Shown: positions 8,197 through 16,395 of the stretch, piece by piece
Numbering within the stretch: position 1 is the stretch's first letter
Layout: every line of letters starts with the position of its first letter
Assembly (NCBI GenBank): GCA_029624765.1
Contig: JARSSO010000063.1
Span: forward strand, 1 to 64,000
Source of the DNA: Candidatus Contendibacter sp.
Lineage (GTDB): Bacteria > Pseudomonadota > Gammaproteobacteria > Competibacterales > Competibacteraceae
DNA length: 64,000 bases
Direction of reading: 5' to 3'
Program-made: the position numbers and the translations under genes
The notes under the pieces: generated by a model
Told to the model about the DNA's origin: nothing
Databases searched by the model: none
The model's input: the letters and a program-made list of their open reading frames with translations, nothing else

Positions 8197-9981
8197 ATGC
8201 GCTTTCCCTACGGCATCGCCGACTTTGCCGCGATCATCGGCGAAGGCTATTTCTATGTGGATCGCACCGACCGGATTCCATTGATTGAGGAAGCCGGTAA
8301 GCAGTTGTTGTTCCTGCGCCCGCGCTGGTTCGGCAAGAGCCTGTGGCTGTCCACGCTGGAGAACTACTACGACCTGGGGCGGGCGAACGATTTCGACCGG
8401 CTGTTCGGCGGGCTGAAGATCGGCCAAAACCCGACGCCGCTGCGCAATCGTTATTTCGTCCTCCCCCTGAATTTTTCCATGGTGGATCCGCGGGGCGAAC
8501 CGGACGCCATTCGGAACTCTCTGTTTCATCATCTCAATATCCGCATCAAGGATGCCGTCGTCCGCTATGGTGACTGGCTGGACGGTCAGGTGGACATTGA
8601 GCCCGACGATGGCATTGCCTCGTTTCAATCGCTATTGAGCGCCGTATCCCAAACCCCGCACCGGCTTTACCTGCTGGTGGACGAATACGACAACTTCGCC
8701 AACGAAGTGATGATCAGTCCGCTGCACGGCACGGATCGCTATCAGCGCCTGGTCGAAAACGAGGGGACGATCAAGACCTTCTTCAAGGCGGTGAAGGCCG
8801 GGGCGGAAGGCCGGGGGCTGGATCGCGTGTTCCTGACCGGCGTGTCGCCGGTGGTGCTGAGCGACATCACCAGCGGCTACAACGTGGCGGAAGATTTGAG
8901 CAACGATCCGGATTATCACGACCTGTGCGGTTTTACCGAGCCCGAACTGCGCGCCGCCCTGGACGCGGTGACGACGGCGCGGCGGCTGGAGGCCGATCAA
9001 GCTGAAATCGCCCTGGACCTGATGCGCGATTTCTACAACGGCTACCGATTCTCCTCCCAGCGGGACGAACGGGTCTACAACCCGACCCTGGCGCTGTACT
9101 TTCTCAAGCATCTGGGGCGGCACGGCGCCTATCCACCCCGGTTGCTCGACGACAACCTGGCGATGGACCGCAACCGGATTCAATACGTGGCCCGGCTGCC
9201 GCACGGCGAGGCGCTGGTCAACCGCGCCCTCGACCCCGCCACGCCGCTGACGGTCGCCCAACTGGTCAACCGCTTCGGGGTACGCGACATGCTCACCGCC
9301 CCGCGCACCCCGGACTTCCTCGCCACCCTGCTCTACTACTTCGGCGTGCTCACCCTGGCCGGGCGAGACGCCCTGGGCAAGCTGGCGCTGACCATTCCCA
9401 ACCAGGTGATTCGCAAGCTGTACGTGGAACGACTGCAAGAGCAGGTCTTGCCCGATTACACCGATCAGGAACAGCGGCAAGCGGTGGTCGAACGGTTCTA
9501 CGCCACCGGCGATCTCGGTCCGCTGGGCGACTTTCTGGAGCAACGCTACTTCCAGGTGTTCGACAACCGCGACCTGCGCTGGAGCAACGAACTGGTGGTG
9601 AAAACGGCGTTCCTGGCGACGCTGTTCAATGATGCGTTCTACCTGATGGACTCGGAACCGGCGCTGGGGCGGGGCTACGGCGACCTGCTGCTGCGGGTGC
9701 GGCCGGACATGCGCCAATACGCCCTGCTCGATCATCTGCTGGAATTCAAGGCGGTGAGCCTCAAGGCAGTGGGGCTGACCAGCGCCGAACTGGCGGCGAC
9801 GCCGCGGGAAGACTTGCGCGCCTTGCCGGCGGTGGCGGAGGCGCTGCAAGCGGCGCAAGCGCAACTGGCGCGGTATCGTCAGACCCTGGAAGCGGGGGGC
9901 GGTCCGCTCAAACTCCACACCCACGCGGTGGTCTGCATCGGGCTGGAACGACTGGTGTTTGTTACCCACGAGAGCACCTGA
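8197..9981 (+). CDS. AAA-ATPase-like / PD-(D/E)XK nuclease protein (DUF1703 type)
   Basis: About 594 residues. The N-terminal AAA-like domain begins MRFPYGIADFAAIIGEGYFY and has the family P-loop variant LRPRWFGKSLWLSTL and a Walker B-like LLVDEYDNF. The C-terminal part carries ALLDHLLEFKAV, the D...ExK signature of the associated nuclease domain. The ATG at 8197 with GAGGTG seven bases upstream is preferred to an upstream ATG at 8161. These proteins are common, often multicopy, and of unknown function; defence or mobile-element links are suspected. It stands alone between cobQ and the kinase-FGE gene. Confidence 0.88.
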   Translation: MRFPYGIADFAAIIGEGYFYVDRTDRIPLIEEAGKQLLFLRPRWFGKSLWLSTLENYYDLGRANDFDRLFGGLKIGQNPTPLRNRYFVLPLNFSMVDPRGEPDAIRNSLFHHLNIRIKDAVVRYGDWLDGQVDIEPDDGIASFQSLLSAVSQTPHRLYLLVDEYDNFANEVMISPLHGTDRYQRLVENEGTIKTFFKAVKAGAEGRGLDRVFLTGVSPVVLSDITSGYNVAEDLSNDPDYHDLCGFTEPELRAALDAVTTARRLEADQAEIALDLMRDFYNGYRFSSQRDERVYNPTLALYFLKHLGRHGAYPPRLLDDNLAMDRNRIQYVARLPHGEALVNRALDPATPLTVAQLVNRFGVRDMLTAPRTPDFLATLLYYFGVLTLAGRDALGKLALTIPNQVIRKLYVERLQEQVLPDYTDQEQRQAVVERFYATGDLGPLGDFLEQRYFQVFDNRDLRWSNELVVKTAFLATLFNDAFYLMDSEPALGRGYGDLLLRVRPDMRQYALLDHLLEFKAVSLKAVGLTSAELAATPREDLRALPAVAEALQAAQAQLARYRQTLEAGGGPLKLHTHAVVCIGLERLVFVTHEST

Positions 9982-10045
9982 CGCGCAACGCCGACGCGAT
10001 CGGCAGCTATTCTTAAATCTTCGCGCAACTTGACGAGACATTCCC

Positions 10046-11893
10046 ATGGACCGCGCCACCCACTGCCCGAACTGTTTCCAGGAACCGGCTCCGGCCCCGC
10101 GCTGCGCGCATTGCGGCTTCGACGCCGAGAGCTATCTCCAAACCAACGAGATTCTCCCACTGTTCACGGCGCTGGTCGGGGACAAGTATCGGGTGGGGCG
10201 AGTGCTGGGCCAGGGTGGCTTTGGCGTGGTCTACGCCGGATGGGCGCGGCGCTTGAAACGGCGGGTGGCGATCAAGGAGTTTTTCCCGGCGGTGGAAAAC
10301 CCGCTGGCGCAGCGCCAGGGAATCACGGTGACCGCCCGGCCGCGCTACCAGGCCGCGTTCGCCGACTGGAAGGAGCAGTTCCTGCGCGAGGCGGAGTTGC
10401 TGGCCCAGTTCAGCCACCCCCGGATCGTGCAAGTGCACGACATCGTCGAGGAGAACAACACCGTCTATCTCATCATGGAGCGGCTGGACGGCCACACCCT
10501 GAACGATCACCTGGGCGGGCTGCGGGAGCGGGGCGAAACCCTGCACGTCGAACGGCGGCTGTCACCGGAGGACGGTCGACGCCTGCTGCACGCCGCGTTG
10601 GAAGCGCTGGAGGAACTGCACGGCCACGCGCCCCCGGTGCTCCACCGCGACCTGACCCCGCACAACCTGTTCCTGGTCGGCGGCCAGATCGAGCGGCTCA
10701 AAGTGTTGGATTTTGGCCTGGCTCGGCTCGGCGAACGGACCCAGAGCGTGGTCAGCCTCGTCGCCCGGGTTGGCAATCCCGGCTTCGCCGCGCCCGAGCA
10801 ATTGGGTCTCTACCCCGGCGCGATCACCCCCGCCACCGACTTCTACACCTTGGGCGTGACGCTCTACACCGCCCTGGCCGGGGTGGCCCCACCGAACGCC
10901 GAGCGGCGCTGCGCCGCACAACCGCCACAATCCCTCGCCCCACTCCCGAACCTCGACCCCACCCTCGCGCAAGTGATCCGGGCCTGCCTGGAAATCAGCC
11001 CCAAGCAGCGCCCCCAAAGCGTGGCCGACATCTGCAAACGGCTGGCGGCGGGCACGATCATACTGCCGATGGACGAACCGCCACCGCCGCCATCCCAACC
11101 CGCATCGCTCCCACGTCCGCAACTACAACCCGCGCCGCAGCCGCAGTCGCAACCCAAACCCGCGCCCGAATCCACGCCGTTCCAAGTTTTCCGAGATCGC
11201 TTGCGTGACTGGACAGAGGGACCGGCGATGGTGGTGATTCCGGGAGGAACGTTTTTGATGGGCAGTCCTGAATCGGAGATGGGGCGGGACAATGACGAAC
11301 GCCAGCACAAAGTAACGGTAGGCAGCTTCGCAATCGGGCAGTACGCGGTGACGTTTGCCGAATACGACCGGTTTTGCGACGTCACAAGGCGGCAAAAGCC
11401 TGGAGATGCGGGTTGGGGTCGAGGAACACGGCCGGTGATCAATGTGGATTGGTATGACGCGATGGCCTACACAGAATGGCTTTCGCAACAGACGGGGCAG
11501 AGCTACCGGCTGCCGACGGAAGCGGAATGGGAATACGCCTGTCGGGGTGGCAAGGTGGGAGAAATCTACAGTGGTGGCAATGATATAGATCAAGTAGCTT
11601 GGTACTCGGGAAATAGTGGTCAACAAACGCATCCGGTGGGCCGGAAGGCGGCCAATGGCTATGGTCTGTATGACATGAGTGGGAATACCTGGGAGTGGAC
11701 CTGCTCGGCCTATGACAAGGGCTACGGCGGTGCGGAGATGAAATGCGCCAAAAAAGACACAACCAGCCCCTTGGCGGTGCGGGGTGGCTTCTGGTATTAC
11801 GGGCCCACGAGGGTGCGTTCCGCCACCCGCGACACGATCCACCCGACCGATCACACCTACACCCGGGGGTTCCGTCTCGCCAGATCATTATAA
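10046..11893 (+). CDS. Ser/Thr protein kinase fused to a formylglycine-generating-enzyme-like (C-type lectin fold) domain
   Basis: 615 residues. An N-terminal zinc ribbon (Cys7, Cys10, Cys20, Cys23) precedes a kinase domain with GQGGFGVVYAG, ATP lysine 77, catalytic loop HRDLTPHN (200-207) and DFG at 222. A Pro/Gln-rich linker (about 350-380) leads to an FGE/SUMF1-type domain (from about 394: MVVIPGGTFLMGSPESE, YRLPTEAEWEYACRGG, and the ending RGFRLARSL). The usual lysine in HRDLKP is threonine here. Kinase-FGE fusions are known sensor-like proteins. The last 35 residues resemble variable regions of diversity-generating retroelement targets (see findings). Substrates are unknown. Confidence 0.92.
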   Translation: MDRATHCPNCFQEPAPAPRCAHCGFDAESYLQTNEILPLFTALVGDKYRVGRVLGQGGFGVVYAGWARRLKRRVAIKEFFPAVENPLAQRQGITVTARPRYQAAFADWKEQFLREAELLAQFSHPRIVQVHDIVEENNTVYLIMERLDGHTLNDHLGGLRERGETLHVERRLSPEDGRRLLHAALEALEELHGHAPPVLHRDLTPHNLFLVGGQIERLKVLDFGLARLGERTQSVVSLVARVGNPGFAAPEQLGLYPGAITPATDFYTLGVTLYTALAGVAPPNAERRCAAQPPQSLAPLPNLDPTLAQVIRACLEISPKQRPQSVADICKRLAAGTIILPMDEPPPPPSQPASLPRPQLQPAPQPQSQPKPAPESTPFQVFRDRLRDWTEGPAMVVIPGGTFLMGSPESEMGRDNDERQHKVTVGSFAIGQYAVTFAEYDRFCDVTRRQKPGDAGWGRGTRPVINVDWYDAMAYTEWLSQQTGQSYRLPTEAEWEYACRGGKVGEIYSGGNDIDQVAWYSGNSGQQTHPVGRKAANGYGLYDMSGNTWEWTCSAYDKGYGGAEMKCAKKDTTSPLAVRGGFWYYGPTRVRSATRDTIHPTDHTYTRGFRLARSL

Positions 11894-11915
11894 AGATTTG
11901 ATCTTTTTTATTTTT
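11892..11915 (+). terminator. weak Rho-independent terminator after the kinase-FGE gene
   Basis: AAAGAT-TTG-ATCTTT gives a six-base AT-rich stem that overlaps the stop codon, followed by TTTATTTTT. The stem is weak, so termination is plausible but unproven. Confidence 0.4.
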
Positions 11916-11949
11916 CCCTTTATACGCGCCATCCAGGGAGCGCCGGGGC

Positions 11950-12996
11950 ATGAAACACCGGATTGACCCGAAAATCGACTGCGTGTTCAAGGCGCTGCTG
12001 GGCGCGGAGCGCAACCGCCGGCTGCTGATGCACTTTCTCAACGCCGTGCTGGCCGGCGAACTGGCCGGACCCCTCGCGGCAGTCGAGATTCTCAATCCCT
12101 ACAACGACCGGGAATTCCTTGACGACAAGCTCAGCATCGTCGACGTGAAGGCGCGCGATGCCACCGGGCGGCTCTACCAGATCGAAATCCAACTGCTCAA
12201 CGTCGCCGAACTGCCGGCCCGGATTCTCTACGGCTGGGCCGACCTGTACAGCGCCCAGCTCCGGGACGGCGAAAGCTACGACCGGCTGCGGCCGACCTAC
12301 GCCATCTGGCTGCTGGGCCAGCCGCTGCGGGCCGACGTGGCCGAAGGCGTTCACCGCTTCCGCCTGCGCGACGAACGGGGCCGGAGTTTGCTCGACTGCG
12401 GCGGCATCTGGCTGTTGGAACTGAGCAAATGCCCGGTGGAGCGGGTCGAAACCGAACAGGACCGGTGGCTGAAATTCTTTGTGGAAGGGCACCGGCTGGA
12501 CGACGCCCACCTGCCGGACTGGATGCGAACCGAGGAGATGCGACAAGCCATGAGCACCCTGAAAGCGTTTTCGGAAAAAGAACGGGCCTACCATCGCTAC
12601 CAGGCGCGACAGAACTACCTGCGCCAGCAGCAAAGCATCCAGAACCACCTGGAGGCGCTGCAAGCCGAGGCCGAACGCGCGCAAGCGGAAATCGAACGGG
12701 CACAAGCGGAAGTCGAACGCGCGCAAGCGGAAATCGCGCGGACACAAGCGGAGGCCGAACACGCGCGGGCCGACGCCGAACGCGCCCAAGCCGACAAGGA
12801 ACGCGCCCAAGCCGACAAGGAACGCGCTCAGGCGGAAGTCGAACGCGCCCAAGCCGACAAGGAACGCGCTCAGGCGGAAGTCGAACGCGCCCAGGCGGAC
12901 GCCGAACGCGCGCGGGCCGACAAGGAACGCGAGCGGGCCGAGAAGGAAGCGGCCCTCGTCAAGATCGAGCGCCTCAAAGCCCTGCTCCGAAATTGA
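11950..12996 (+). CDS. Rpn-family (PDDEXK) recombination-promoting nuclease / transposase-like protein with heptad-repeat tail
   Basis: 348 residues. The N-terminal two thirds match the Rpn/PD-(D/E)XK_2 family: MKHRIDPKIDCVFKALLG, then DDKLSIVDVKARD and LYQIEIQLL giving the D...E-x-Q nuclease core. From about residue 235 the protein becomes a long charged coiled coil built of seven-residue units of the type ERAQAEV/ERAQADK, encoded by a 21-bp tandem repeat. Family members are often multicopy and linked to recombination in E. coli. The extended coil is unusual in length and could mediate oligomerisation (inference). Confidence 0.9.
   Translation: MKHRIDPKIDCVFKALLGAERNRRLLMHFLNAVLAGELAGPLAAVEILNPYNDREFLDDKLSIVDVKARDATGRLYQIEIQLLNVAELPARILYGWADLYSAQLRDGESYDRLRPTYAIWLLGQPLRADVAEGVHRFRLRDERGRSLLDCGGIWLLELSKCPVERVETEQDRWLKFFVEGHRLDDAHLPDWMRTEEMRQAMSTLKAFSEKERAYHRYQARQNYLRQQQSIQNHLEALQAEAERAQAEIERAQAEVERAQAEIARTQAEAEHARADAERAQADKERAQADKERAQAEVERAQADKERAQAEVERAQADAERARADKERERAEKEAALVKIERLKALLRN
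12657..12945 (+). repeat. 21-bp imperfect tandem repeat encoding coiled-coil heptads
   Basis: About 13 units of 21 bases, each encoding seven residues (E-R-A-Q-A-[EID]-x), inside the Rpn gene. Adjacent copies are nearly identical, for example CGCGCCCAAGCCGACAAGGAA, which occurs several times. Such a tract can gain or lose units in frame by slippage, changing coil length. Confidence 0.9.
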
Positions 12997-13084
12997 CGAA
13001 GCTGTCCGACACGCCAGGGATTTCCCCAAGTCGGTATAATTTCTACGCACCACCAGGATAGCGCGCCGACCGGACCCAGCCCCG

Positions 13085-15556
13085 ATGCCAACGCTCACCA
13101 CGCTCTCGAAAACCCTGCCGGGGTTGCTGACGATCCTTCTACTGCTGGCTTTCGGTCTGGCCGATTGGCGCCTGTTGACGCAAGCCCCGGCGGAGCGCCG
13201 CCAGGTCACCGAGGTGCGGGTGACGCTGACCGGCGCGGAACAGCCGGTGATTCTGGGTTATCAGGAACTGGGCCAAAACCCGGCCACCGGGCGCTCGGCG
13301 GAAAAGGATCACCTGCGTCTGCGCCGCGACGCGGCGGGCGGCTGGTGGGCGAGCAACGTCGCGGACCACCGCAAGGTGGACGCCCCCACCGAAAAACATC
13401 AAACCCGCTATCTCAAACGCTGGCGCCTGGCGACCGGGGATCGCATCCGCGTCAAAACCACCGAACTGGAAGTGGTCGAAGCCCAAGGCGGGGCACTGAT
13501 CCTGCGCGCGTCCGGGCGGGAAGCGCGCTGGGAAAACGGCCGACTCGTCACCATCGACCCCCCCGCCGCCGCCTGCCCCAACGAAGGCCCTTCCTTCTGG
13601 CGACGCTGGTTCAAGCGCGCCGACCAGGAACAATTCCTGTTCTCGCTGGGCGGAGGAGTGCCCTGCCCGCACCGTTGGCCGCTGCCCGGCGTCCCCGCGC
13701 GCGGTCTTGAAGTTCTCGCCTGGGACGGCGCTTTCTGGCTGGCGCCTGGCGCCGCCGACGCGCGCATGGCGCGGGCTGGCCAACCCCTCGAACAGGGACC
13801 GAGCTTCAAGAACGTCGAGCTGCGCCTGGACGATCCCGCCGAGCCGACCAAATCCCTGTTTCTAGGCCGCACCCAGTATCGGCTCCGCTGGCAAGAAAAC
13901 GTTCTCACCCTGATTCCCACGCAGAAGGCCGACCTCTGGCTGGAAACGGACTGGGCGGAATTCCAGGCCCGGCCCCGCGACCCCCGCGTCAAGACCGAAA
14001 CCGCGCCAACGCCTCTCCCCACCCAGTTCGCCGGGTTGGGAACCTGGTTGGCCACGCACTGGATCGGAACACTGATTGCGCTGGGACTGGCGCTCTGCGC
14101 CGTCCTCGTCGCCTTCCGCTGGTCGGGCGGCTCCAATCCCGAATTTCGAACCTTGCGGGCGACGGTCTGGGCCTCGGCGCTGGCGCTGGGAACCCTCACC
14201 GCACTGACCTACCAAACCCCGGAGGCGCGACCTACCTGGTTGCTGCTCTCGCTGGGGCTGGCCTGGAGCGGGGCCAGCGCGCTGCTGTTCGTCACCGGCC
14301 GCTTGCAAGGCGCCGTCGGCTGGCTTTGGGTCGCGATCCTGGGCCTGGTCGGTTGGGGCAGCCTCGTCCAGGGGCAGCTTGGGCTGGGCGGCGACAACAG
14401 CTACTGGCTGGATTTCGGCATGGGGCACTGGCGCGTCCTGGCGCTCGTCGGCTGGATTCTGACCCCGCTCGCCCTGGTGCAAACCGCTACCTGGCGCCGA
14501 CTGGCCGTATCGGCGCTGGACCCGTGGACCCACGAATTCGTTTGGCTCAAATGGGCCGTGATCGGCTTGGCGGTGCTGATCCTGGCGTTTCAATTCGGGT
14601 TTGGCGGCGAAGAAGGCGTCTGGGGCTTTCGGCCGGTGGAAGGCGTCAAGGCCATCCTCGTGCTCATGCTGGCCCACGCGGGGGCGCGGCTGTGGCGCTG
14701 GCGCGCAAGCGACAGCGACGAGAAACGGCGTCACCCAATACGCACCTCCCTGTCGATCCTCGCCTTTATCCTGGTGTTCGTGGTGATGACCTGCGGATTG
14801 CTATGGGCCGTCCGCGACATGTCTCCCGTCCTGCTGATGATGCTGCTCCTGCTCCCCTGGCTGTGGCGGATCGCGCCCCACCCCATCTCCAACCGTTTGA
14901 GCCGCTGGGCGATGTTGGGCCAGTGGGGAATTCCCCTGTTCGCGGTTCTGCTCCTGCTCCTCCTGCTGGACATTGCCCACGCTCCGGAGCAACTCCCCCA
15001 CTGGATGCCTCAGTATGACCGTTTCATGGTCTGGGCCGATCCCGCTCACTTTCGCGAGAGCGGTTTCCAAGTCCAGCGCGCGATGGAACTGGTCGCGGCC
15101 AGCGGCTGGTCCGGCGCGGCGGCCAGCCCCTTCGGCTGGAACGGGGCCGTCATGCGCCTGCCCGTGGTGCAAAACGACTTCATCGGCGCTTTCCTGCTCC
15201 ATCGGTTCGGCATGGAAGGTGGCTGGATCTTGCTGGTTTTTCAGGGAGTGTTCGCCGCCGCCCTGTTCACCCTGGCGCGCGACGTGGAGGCATGGGGCCG
15301 GAACCAGAACGCGCCGGAGAAAGCGACGGGGCTGTTCCTGGCCCTGGCCTTGTTCGCCATGGCCTGGCTGGTCCTGGCCCACTGGACCATCGCCTGGAGC
15401 AACACCCTCGGCCTGCTGCCGGTGATGGGCCAGCCCATGACCTTCGTTTCCCTGGCGAACAGCCATCATCTATTCTTCGCCTTGCCGGGGTTGATCCTGG
15501 GTCTGGCCGCCGGATGGATGATCAAACCCGGTCGCGACGCGCCGAACTCAACGTAA
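13085..15556 (+). CDS. SEDS-family (FtsW/RodA-like) membrane protein with large soluble N-terminal region
   Basis: 823 residues, about twice the usual SEDS length. One hydrophobic segment (about 12-28) is followed by a roughly 300-residue soluble, beta-rich region that resembles FHA-containing organisation only loosely. From about residue 335 there are 10-12 membrane segments. SEDS-like features are VVQNDFIGAFLLHRFGMEGG (about 694) and LLPVMGQPMTFVSLAN (about 777), the counterparts of the PxxxNDFIF and PVTGxPLPFxS motifs. SEDS proteins polymerise peptidoglycan. The adjacent L,D-transpeptidase, 38 bases downstream, supports a cell-wall role. The precise substrate and motif integrity are uncertain. 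Confidence 0.7.
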   Translation: MPTLTTLSKTLPGLLTILLLLAFGLADWRLLTQAPAERRQVTEVRVTLTGAEQPVILGYQELGQNPATGRSAEKDHLRLRRDAAGGWWASNVADHRKVDAPTEKHQTRYLKRWRLATGDRIRVKTTELEVVEAQGGALILRASGREARWENGRLVTIDPPAAACPNEGPSFWRRWFKRADQEQFLFSLGGGVPCPHRWPLPGVPARGLEVLAWDGAFWLAPGAADARMARAGQPLEQGPSFKNVELRLDDPAEPTKSLFLGRTQYRLRWQENVLTLIPTQKADLWLETDWAEFQARPRDPRVKTETAPTPLPTQFAGLGTWLATHWIGTLIALGLALCAVLVAFRWSGGSNPEFRTLRATVWASALALGTLTALTYQTPEARPTWLLLSLGLAWSGASALLFVTGRLQGAVGWLWVAILGLVGWGSLVQGQLGLGGDNSYWLDFGMGHWRVLALVGWILTPLALVQTATWRRLAVSALDPWTHEFVWLKWAVIGLAVLILAFQFGFGGEEGVWGFRPVEGVKAILVLMLAHAGARLWRWRASDSDEKRRHPIRTSLSILAFILVFVVMTCGLLWAVRDMSPVLLMMLLLLPWLWRIAPHPISNRLSRWAMLGQWGIPLFAVLLLLLLLDIAHAPEQLPHWMPQYDRFMVWADPAHFRESGFQVQRAMELVAASGWSGAAASPFGWNGAVMRLPVVQNDFIGAFLLHRFGMEGGWILLVFQGVFAAALFTLARDVEAWGRNQNAPEKATGLFLALALFAMAWLVLAHWTIAWSNTLGLLPVMGQPMTFVSLANSHHLFFALPGLILGLAAGWMIKPGRDAPNST

Positions 15557-15594
15557 AGCAACACCCTGCATTCCGATAGGTAACGGAATCGGCC

Positions 15595-16311
15595 ATGAAA
15601 TCTCGAATCCTCCCAGTCCTTGTCATTGTCCTCGGGTTGACGGTCATCGGCGGCGGCCTGGCGATCCATGAGTGGTCTTCGCAGTCGCTCGTCGAACCCG
15701 TTGCCGACTCGAAACCCGTGGAAAAAACCACGCCCATGCCAACCAAGGCGCCGGAAATGGCGGAAACTCCGACAACCCCACCGCCGCCTGGGGAAACTCC
15801 CGATCAGGTTGCCCTGCTGGAAACCCCCGCGCCACCGCCGCCGGTCGCCAAGATTCCCATTCCGACTCCGCCACCGCCCGCCAACAGTATCGTCAACCGG
15901 ATACTGGTGGAGAAAAAGGCGCGTCGGTTGACGCTGTTCCGCGGCAACACGCCGGTCAAGACCTACGCGATTGCCCTGGGCCGCCAGCCGGAAGGCCACA
16001 AGCAGTTCGAGGGCGACAACAAAACCCCCGAGGGCCGCTACGTGATCGATTCGCGTAAGAAAAACAGCAGCTTTCACCGCGCCCTGCACATCTCCTATCC
16101 CAGCCCCAGGGATGTCGCGTTCGCCGCCGGGCAAAAAAAATCCGCCGGCGGCAACATCATGATTCACGGCCTTCCCAACGGCATGGGTTCGCTGGGACCG
16201 CTGCATCGGCTACGGGACTGGACGGCGGGCTGCATCGCGGTCACCAACGCCGAAATCGAGGAAATCTGGCGCGTTGTCCCCGACGGCACGCCGATTGAGA
16301 TTCGGCCGTAG
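15595..16311 (+). CDS. L,D-transpeptidase (YkuD domain), membrane-anchored
   Basis: 238 residues. An N-terminal signal anchor (residues 5-24) is followed by a proline-rich linker (about 40-100) and a YkuD domain. The catalytic motif is present: His191 in IMIHGLPNG and Cys213 in TAGCIAVTN, the family HGx...S/TxGC pattern. It would cross-link or anchor peptidoglycan in the periplasm. It follows the SEDS-like gene closely in the same direction and may be co-transcribed with it. Confidence 0.93.
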   Translation: MKSRILPVLVIVLGLTVIGGGLAIHEWSSQSLVEPVADSKPVEKTTPMPTKAPEMAETPTTPPPPGETPDQVALLETPAPPPPVAKIPIPTPPPPANSIVNRILVEKKARRLTLFRGNTPVKTYAIALGRQPEGHKQFEGDNKTPEGRYVIDSRKKNSSFHRALHISYPSPRDVAFAAGQKKSAGGNIMIHGLPNGMGSLGPLHRLRDWTAGCIAVTNAEIEEIWRVVPDGTPIEIRP

Positions 16312-16329
16312 TTTGAAAACCAGGGCTGA

Positions 16330-16355
16330 GGCGCCCACGCTGGAGCGTGGGCGCC
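16330..16355. repeat. perfect 26-bp palindrome, REP-like element copy 3
   Basis: Arms of 12 bases around a GG centre with core CCCACGCT and outer GGCG/CGCC, followed by AGGCCA as at 3077. It lies between the convergent L,D-transpeptidase and mnmG genes, where it could help terminate both. Confidence 0.85.
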
Positions 16356-16395
16356 AGGCCACACAGTGGCTCTCCCACCGGCGGGCGAGGGATTT

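Noticed and set aside
11894..11949. DGR template repeat next to the kinase-FGE gene
   Set aside because: No copy of the gene's 3' end is present downstream and no reverse transcriptase gene lies in the window.
12657..12945. Tandem repeat considered as CRISPR
   Set aside because: Units are contiguous 21-mers in frame without spacers and encode a coiled coil.
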